From NCBI RefSeq assembly GCF_016808335.1, contig NC_053150.1, positions 46,155,607-46,219,606 on the forward strand: 64,000 bases of DNA, read 5' to 3'. Source of the stretch: Panicum virgatum. Lineage: Eukaryota; Streptophyta; Magnoliopsida; Poales; Poaceae. Shown here one piece after another: positions 58,271-64,000 of the stretch. Within the stretch, counting starts at the first letter, position 1. Each line of letters begins with the position of its first letter. The translations under genes were made by a program, and so were the position numbers. The notes under the pieces were generated by a model. It searched no databases, had not been told where the DNA came from, and worked only from the letters and a program-made list of their open reading frames with translations.

Positions 58271-59485
58271 CTGGAAAGATACAGCGTAGCCAATATATGA
58301 ACAAGTTACACATTGGAGAAGCAACCCGTGTAATAGATCAAAGAGCAGCCGGAAAATTTAGAAAAACTAGGGAAGTGACATGCGCATTTGTGCGACTAGT
58401 ATTGGTATTCGAAATATATCTTGCATTTTTTATCTAATTATTATTTATAAATTTAAAATTTTCTCATCACATGCTAATTGCTTCAGTAATCAAGAGTGTT
58501 TCTCTGGTGCTAGTGCAGTGGTGCCTCCTTTTGCATATATTTTTCTTTTGTCAATGATAATAGCCGCATGGCAAGCACACAACCATAATCCAGTCAGACT
58601 TCCTATCTCCTCGATTTTAGCTACCACCATTTGCCAGTAGTAATAGTAGGCAGTAGGTAATGAACAGTCTCCAGACTCCACGGAGGATGAAGAAGCTTGT
58701 GCCGCGGCTCTTACCCTTGCTCTTAGCCTCCAACTCTGTGATCCTCATTGCTGGCCCAAGTTTGGCCACCCTATTATCATGATCACTGCAGGCCAGGTGG
58801 TAGTCTAATATAGTGCAAAGCCTAGAATTATTTTGTTTATTTTGACTAATACTAATATAATCATGAAGATGCATTTGGAACTTTGGTAATATAGTAAGAT
58901 ATATGTGTGGTAAAACATATTAATTATTTGTGTAGCTAGTATTTTATAAGTATGCACGATATGTAGCTTGATATGCATAACGATGGGTAGATTTATATTT
59001 ATAAATAGAAATATATTTTAATAGTACTAGTGGGTAATTTTTAAACATATATATAGATATTTTAGGCTAATTTTTTCGCAATGGCAGTGATGGTAATTTT
59101 ATTTTTTTCTTATTTTTTCCGATTAACGTGGGAATTTTTAGGCCTTGAGAGCGAATATGGAGGCTCCGTTTGTTGGCCAAATAATAAGATAATAAATTTA
59201 TATTTATAGATAGAAATATATTTTAATGGCACTGGTGGGTAATTTATAAACATGTATATGAGTATTTTAGGCTAATTTTTTCGTAATGGCAGTGATGAGT
59301 AATTTTATTATTTTTTCGATTAATGTGGAAATTTTTAGGTCTTGAAAGCGAATGTGAAAGCCCTATTTATTGGTTAAATAATAAGATAATAGATGTTTGC
59401 AAGAAACCTGACGTTTCTCAGTGAGCACGTTGATGAGAGAGAATTTCCATAGCAATTATATTCAGTGGCCTGAAGTTTCTCATAC
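58271..59485. other. WAK2 intron between the EGF exons
   Basis: AT-rich; contains an imperfect direct repeat (TTTATATTTATA(A/G)ATAGAAATATATTTTAAT near 58990 and 59195, each followed by similar text). No gene. Confidence 0.5.
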
Positions 59486-60054
59486 CTTTGCATCCATTTG
59501 GTACAGAGGCGTTGCCCTGGTAGCCAGGAAGGCACTGGCACTGGTGACCTCCTTCCGTGTTGCTGCAGACGCCATAGCATGGGTACGTCTCTGGATCGTC
59601 GCATTCGTTGATATCTGAGAGAACAGTGAGCTTGTAACATCCATTATATTGATATAGATGTTTATATATAAACGGGGATAGGAAATTAGCAACACTTTAA
59701 CTATATATATAGATAGATATATATAGTAAAAACTAGAAAAGTTAAAACAAGCTATAATTTAAAACTGCAGGGGTAGTATCTATTTGGGTAAAATACATGG
59801 ACGGTCCTCGAACTTGTCTCGAGGTATTATCTAGGTCCATAAACTTTTAAAATGTATTTAAGATATCTAAACTAGTCTGGAGGTGTCATTCGAATCCCTA
59901 AACTCTCAAGATGCATCTTCAGGTTCCCAAACCTATCTTAATGTGTCAATTTTCATATCCCTAAAAACTGCTATCAATCAGTGGACTGTTTATTAAACTA
60001 TTTTTTCAGCCAACAATTCATTTATAAATCTTACCACTAAGATCATTTTAATTA

Positions 60055-61046
60055 GGGAAAAGTCCTATTTTCAACCCTCAACTATCACGATCGTCCGATT
60101 TTCAACCCTGAACTCCAAAACCAGACATCATGCGCCCTCCAACTACTGAAACCGTTTGAAAAACAACCCTGGCTCAGCCAAAGGCGGTTTTGCTACAGTA
60201 AAATTTCCGAATTTCTGGAATTTCACATCTCTCTCAATTAAATAATAAAGAAAGCATAGTTAATATTGTCTAAAAATCATGATATTTTTTTGAGAGGTAG
60301 ATCAAAAGACAAGGAATCTATTTTGGCTAGATGTACTACAATAGACATAAAGGAATTTGAATTATAAAATTTTAAAAATAGGTAGAATTTAAAATTCCTT
60401 GAATTTTTAGGTCAGCTAAACCTATGATAAAAATGCATTAAAAATATGATAATTCATAATTTTTTATTTAGTTTAGTTAGGTACTTTTTATTGGCCCAAG
60501 TTCTATAGAAAATTCATAAATTAAAATTTGAGGAATCAAATTTGATTCAAATTTGAGCATTGCGAAGGAATTCAAAAACTTTCATAAAAACTTGGGCCAA
60601 TAAAAAATACCTTATTAAACTAAATAAAAAATTATGAATTATCATATTTTTATTTCATTTTTATCAAAGGTTTAGCTAACCCAAAAATTCAAGGAATTTT
60701 GAATTCTACCCATTTTTAAAATTTTATAATTCAAATTTCATTATGTTTAATGTATCACATCTAGCCAAAATAAATTCTTTGTCTTTTTATCTACCTCCCA
60801 AAAAAATATCATGATTTTTAGATAATATTAACTATGCTTTCTTTATTATTTAATTGAGAGGTGTGAAATTCCAGAAATTCGGAAATGTTACTGTAGCAAA
60901 ACCGCCCTCAAAACAGCTTGCTACAGTGATCGAGGGGGTGATTCGGACGTTTTGCCAGTTCGAGGGCCTATGTTACCCGGTTTCGTAGTTGGAGGTTGAA
61001 AAACGGACTCCTTGACTAGTTCGAGGTTGTAAAATAGACTTATCCC
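60055..61046. mobile_element. Foldback Mutator-type element B, in another WAK2 intron
   Basis: 992 bp, nearly identical to element A in the same orientation. The perfect 9-bp duplication TTTTAATTA lies at 60046-60054 and 61047-61055. The same long inverted arms are present. Confidence 0.85.
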
Positions 61047-61500
61047 TTTTAATTATGAATCAGCTACTTAGTAATCATGCATCATGGGTTAATCTAAATC
61101 ATTTGATACGAACCGTGGATGTTATAGTTTTCTCTATTCTCGTTACCTTTGCATCCGTTGGGAATGTAAGGGTTGCCTTTGTAGCCCTGAGCGCACTCGC
61201 AGTGGTGAGCCTGAGGTCCACCAGTAGAGTTCTGGCAAAGGCTGTGGCTGCTGTGGCACGCTGCCGAGGACGCATTGCCGTGGCACGTCGTGTGGTTGAT
61301 GCTCCAGTCGAGCACTGCAGGGAGCCGCCCCGAAGGACGAACCCAATCTGCGTAGGCGAAGCTGACGAAGTCCGAATCCACTATCCAGACCTTGGCGTCG
61401 GAGTTGGGGCCCGGCACCCCGTTCATCCGGAGGGCCTTGAACTCGTAGCTGCTGTACTCCGCCATGATATTGGCCTGGCAGCATCCGACGCCGGAGCAGT

Positions 61501-61546
61501 CCGAGGTCCAGGGAACAAACCAGCCGAGGTCCAGGGAACAAACCAG
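61501..61546. repeat. 23-bp direct repeat at the WAK2 break
   Basis: Two adjacent copies of CCGAGGTCCAGGGAACAAAC(CAG) at 61501-61523 and 61524-61546. WAK homology ends exactly here, so this may be the scar of the truncation. Confidence 0.8.
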
Positions 61547-61717
61547 CTAGAGTTATAAATAAATCAAGAATCTTTTGATGAGTCATTATATTTTTATTTT
61601 AAATTTAAAATTACAAACTTCAGCTTTATCTTAGAGTTGGAGTCATGCCAAACAGACCCTAACTCAAGCGGCGTGAGGTGTAGAAATAAAGGACTTCGAT
61701 CATCAGATACCAACTTA

Positions 61718-62038
61718 CTCCACCCATTCTGAAATGTAAGATATTGGGGAGTTTAAAATTTATACCTAAATATAAGACATCCTAGATTCTTGGATAAAAA
61801 AAATCTATTCAATCTTATCCCTTCTCCCCCAATCTCCCTCTCCACCGTTCTGCTACCGGCGGGCCGGGAAGTAATAAAAGTAATGGAGATCACCTGAGTT
61901 TTGGTGTGGCAACCAACAGTCGGCCAATAATTTTGTAATTTTATTAAATAAAAGACTAATAAGGAGTATATGCGTCTTTTTTCCATCTTATTTTGTCAGC
62001 AAAAAGATACAACGCCCTATATAACAGGCTGGAGGGAG
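61718..62038. mobile_element. Stowaway-like MITE (Tc1/mariner), TSD TA
   Basis: Ends CTCCACCCATTCTGAAATGTAAG and GGCTGGAGGGAG, the typical CTCCCTCC-type Stowaway termini, flanked by TA (61716-61717, 62039-62040). Confidence 0.7.
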
Positions 62039-62534
62039 TAGTCCCTTGCAGCAATTAGCAAAACTAACACTGTGCCACAAATTATTTACGGACGCATCTG
62101 ATTTTTTCCATTGACTGGCAGGCCCCATCTTATAAACATTTATACTTAGATAGTGGAACTAACACACGTAATCTTACAAATTTCCTCGCCAATCAAAATG
62201 CATTGAGAAGGTGAGCAAAAGGAGTTCCTCAATGTTGAGGGTAGAGAAGAGCAACATTTGTTCATTGCTTTTCTGCGCACCATCAGGAACAGATTTTAAC
62301 ACTGTTGTTCAGGACATTGAGGATAACTTGCCGACAAGAATATTTCCTCTTCCATTATTTCCTTTTTCATATGGCTAGGTGAGATGAATCATGGGTAGGT
62401 AAAAAGGTTAATGAGTAGGTGAGGTAAATCAATGGTTGGATGGAGAAAAAACAACGATGGTATATTTAGTCACATGTACATGTAGTTTTATATTTTCCGT
62501 TGTGCGAGTACGTAGCAACATTGTCATTACCGAG
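62039..62534. other. Intergenic upstream of the solo LTR
   Basis: AT-rich. It contains the WAK tail fragment listed next; otherwise nothing seen. The target duplication CCGAG of the solo LTR is 62530-62534. Confidence 0.5.
62315..62355 (-). pseudogene. WAK 3'-end fragment
   Basis: About 40 bp match the end of the WAK2 kinase exon at 55697-55740. On the minus strand it reads MEEEIFLSASYPQ, against MEEEILLSARYPR in WAK2. It lies upstream of the truncated WAK2 5' end, as expected if another WAK gene once stood there. Confidence 0.5.
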
Positions 62535-63900
62535 TGTAACGAACATGGCACTATTTATGCCATTTCGAGTGATTTTGGTGATCAAATGACAACACAACAC
62601 TTGCACTAATATGATTGTTAAGATGATCATTCTTAGGCTTTTAGGTTAAAGTGATGACAAAAAGAAAGAGAAGATAGCATCCGACGCTTGTCGGAAGAAC
62701 CGACGCTATGATGTTTGGTGCAGGAGGGAAACGAAGCCAAGTCAGCCTATAGGCACCGGTTGAACCGACGGTCCAAGAAAGGGCATCGGTGCATTGTCCG
62801 TCCTATGTTCCAGAGACGATGTCAAGAGCCCAGAAGAAGTTTCTTCAGCACCGGTTCAACCGATGGGGCATCGGTGCATACCATCGGTGTAATGACGTCA
62901 GCTGTCAAAAAAAAATCCTTCAGCACCGGTTGAACCGGTGAGGCATCGGTGCATTGCATCGGTTCAACCGGTGGTCTCTGCGTCAGCCGTCAGGAGCCCA
63001 ACGGCTACTTCGGGTTATGAGTGACCGGATGAACCGACGCTACCCCGCCAAGAGGCATCGGTTCTTCCGGTGATACACAGATTTTTAGCTAACCGTTGGA
63101 GCAACGGCTACAAGACTTGGTGGCCTATATATACGCCTCACCCCGGCCATTTGAAGTTTGCTGGAGTTGCTAGACATCCCACACACACCCAAGAACATCT
63201 CCAAGCCATACAAAAGCATCAAGATCATATCCTTAGCCCTTAGCACACTTTGAGAGTGTTGTGTAAAGGATTAGCTCTTAGTGAGTGAGTTTGCAAGGCT
63301 TAGAACCTTTGTGCTGTGGTTCATTAGTGAACCAAAACAAGAGCTTGGTGCGCCGGCACCTTGGAGCGTGAAGCTAGCCGGCAACGTCATCGACCCTCCG
63401 ACTTGGTGTGGAGCGGCGACGACATCTTTGTGCGGGGGACGTGGAGACCCCCATCCTTTGTGGAGAAGCTCCTTAGTGGAACCCGGGGCCAAGGTGACCG
63501 TGATTGTGTTTGCGGAAGAGACTTGGTGGCCGAGTAGCAATACTCTTAGTGAGTGCTACAACAACGTGGATGTAGGTGTGCCTTTGTGGCTAACCGAACC
63601 ACGGGATAAACACCCGCGTCAAGAGTTTGCTATCTCCTATCCCGCTCTTTAAGCTTCCGCATTTCATACTAGCAATTTGTGTGCCTTTACTTTCATAGAA
63701 TAGTTTCTTGATAGGAAAGGCTATATGTTACTAAACTCTTTTGAGATAGGGGTTTCATACTAGAACAACCTAGTTGCACATCTAGATAGCATGTTTTAGT
63801 TTAACTTTTGTGCAAACTAGTTGGAGCTATAGGTCTAAGTTTTTATTAGTGCCTAATTCACCCCCTCCCTCTGTTAGGCTAGAGCACCCGATCACTTTCA
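62535..63900 (+). mobile_element. Solo LTR of a copia (Sirevirus-like) element
   Basis: 1366 bp, starting TGTAACGAAC and ending CACTTTCA, with a perfect 5-bp duplication CCGAG (62530-62534, 63901-63905). No PBS or coding region follows. A TATATATA box lies at 63126-63133 and is followed by CCCCGGCCATT, as in the Sirevirus LTR at 15470. The region upstream of the TATA box (62750-63090) carries palindromes of the CACCGGTT(G/C)AACCGGTG type alternating with GGCATCGGTGCAT. The open frame at 63281-63652 lies downstream of the TATA box and is not taken as a gene. Confidence 0.8.
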
Positions 63901-63905
63901 CCGAG

Positions 63906-64000
63906 CAACGGGAGTAGCACATGTTGGGTGTTGATGGCTTTTGGATTTCAAACTTAAAATGTGTTTGTCAAACAAACCATGAACACATTTTAAATCTATT
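63906..64000. other. Window end, nothing identified
   Basis: 95 bp of AT-rich sequence; nothing recognisable. Confidence 0.5.

Larger units (their letters stand above)
55697..61502 (-). pseudogene. Wall-associated receptor kinase WAK2, 5'-truncated
   Basis: Minus-strand paralogue of WAK1, tail to tail with it. Exons: 61147 to about 61502 (end of the extracellular WAK domain, CSGVGCCQANIMAEY, and one EGF-like unit), 59486-59614 (INECDDPETYPCYGVC), 58133-58270 (DIDECAHPDQHSC) and 55697-56883 (membrane helix and kinase). The helix is in frame (GLGVGGGTTFLLLALG). The kinase has HRDIKSSNILLDD and DFGASKY, and ends EEEILLSARYPR. Exon sizes of 129 and 138 nt match WAK1's pattern. The signal peptide and GUB_WAK domain are missing. 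Homology stops at about 61502, next to a 23-bp direct repeat (61501-61546). Without a signal peptide it should not reach the plasma membrane, so I call a pseudogene although the remaining frame is open. Confidence 0.75.

Noticed and set aside
63281..63652. 123-codon open frame near the right edge
   Set aside because: It lies inside the solo LTR and has no recognisable domain.

Overview
The window is nuclear DNA from a grass (Poaceae). The panicoid side of the family is the most likely source, judging by the retrotransposon families. Evidence for a plant includes multi-exon genes with GT-AG introns, a cytosolic HSP90, wall-associated kinases (WAKs), nested LTR retrotransposons, and many TIR elements of the PIF/Tourist, hAT, Mutator and Stowaway types. 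I see no tRNA, rRNA, CRISPR or bacterial feature.

Left third (1-9.26 kb). A decayed copy of a ubiquitin-like/WLM/PUB metalloprotease gene (WSS1/SPRTN family, DNA-protein crosslink repair) begins at or before base 1. Next is an intact three-exon cytosolic HSP90 on the minus strand with candidate heat-shock elements upstream, then a GC-rich TIR element.

Nested transposon block (9.26-34.4 kb). A ~12.8 kb Ty3/gypsy element on the minus strand (Tat-like, with an antisense extra ORF) occupies 9259-33261. It is split by a young 11.2 kb Sirevirus-type Ty1/copia element at 14560-25766 with a perfect CTCGA target duplication. The gypsy element itself lies inside a coding exon that resembles plant HYPK. 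A non-autonomous hAT-like element (33418-34438) lies just upstream of the same exon.

Middle (34.4-46 kb). A MITE-rich stretch leads to the intact copy of the Ubl-WLM-PUB metalloprotease gene (38864-41902, nine coding exons). Its 3' three quarters are the duplicate of the pseudogene at the left edge. More MITEs follow.

Right third (46-64 kb). Two WAK genes converge. WAK1 (+, 46379-49300) has a frameshift in its membrane segment. WAK2 (-, 55697-61502) has lost its 5' end. Between them is a 2.9 kb Mutator-like element carrying a SANT-like ORF, a three-repeat acidic ORF and a decayed minus-strand mini-gene. Two WAK2 introns each contain a copy of the same ~990 bp foldback Mutator-type element, both with perfect 9-bp target duplications. 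The window ends with a solo copia LTR (62535-63900, TSD CCGAG).

The most unusual signal is a set of odd-length palindromes, core CGGAC(A/G)GTCCG, in the Sirevirus. They are arranged in pairs or triplets with start-to-start spacing of almost exactly 22 bp, both in the upstream LTR (six pairs) and in the non-coding region after pol. The LTR array is missing from the downstream LTR through a 496-bp difference bounded by TAACGG repeats. The solo LTR at the right edge has a different family of palindromes at the equivalent place, just upstream of a related TATA region.
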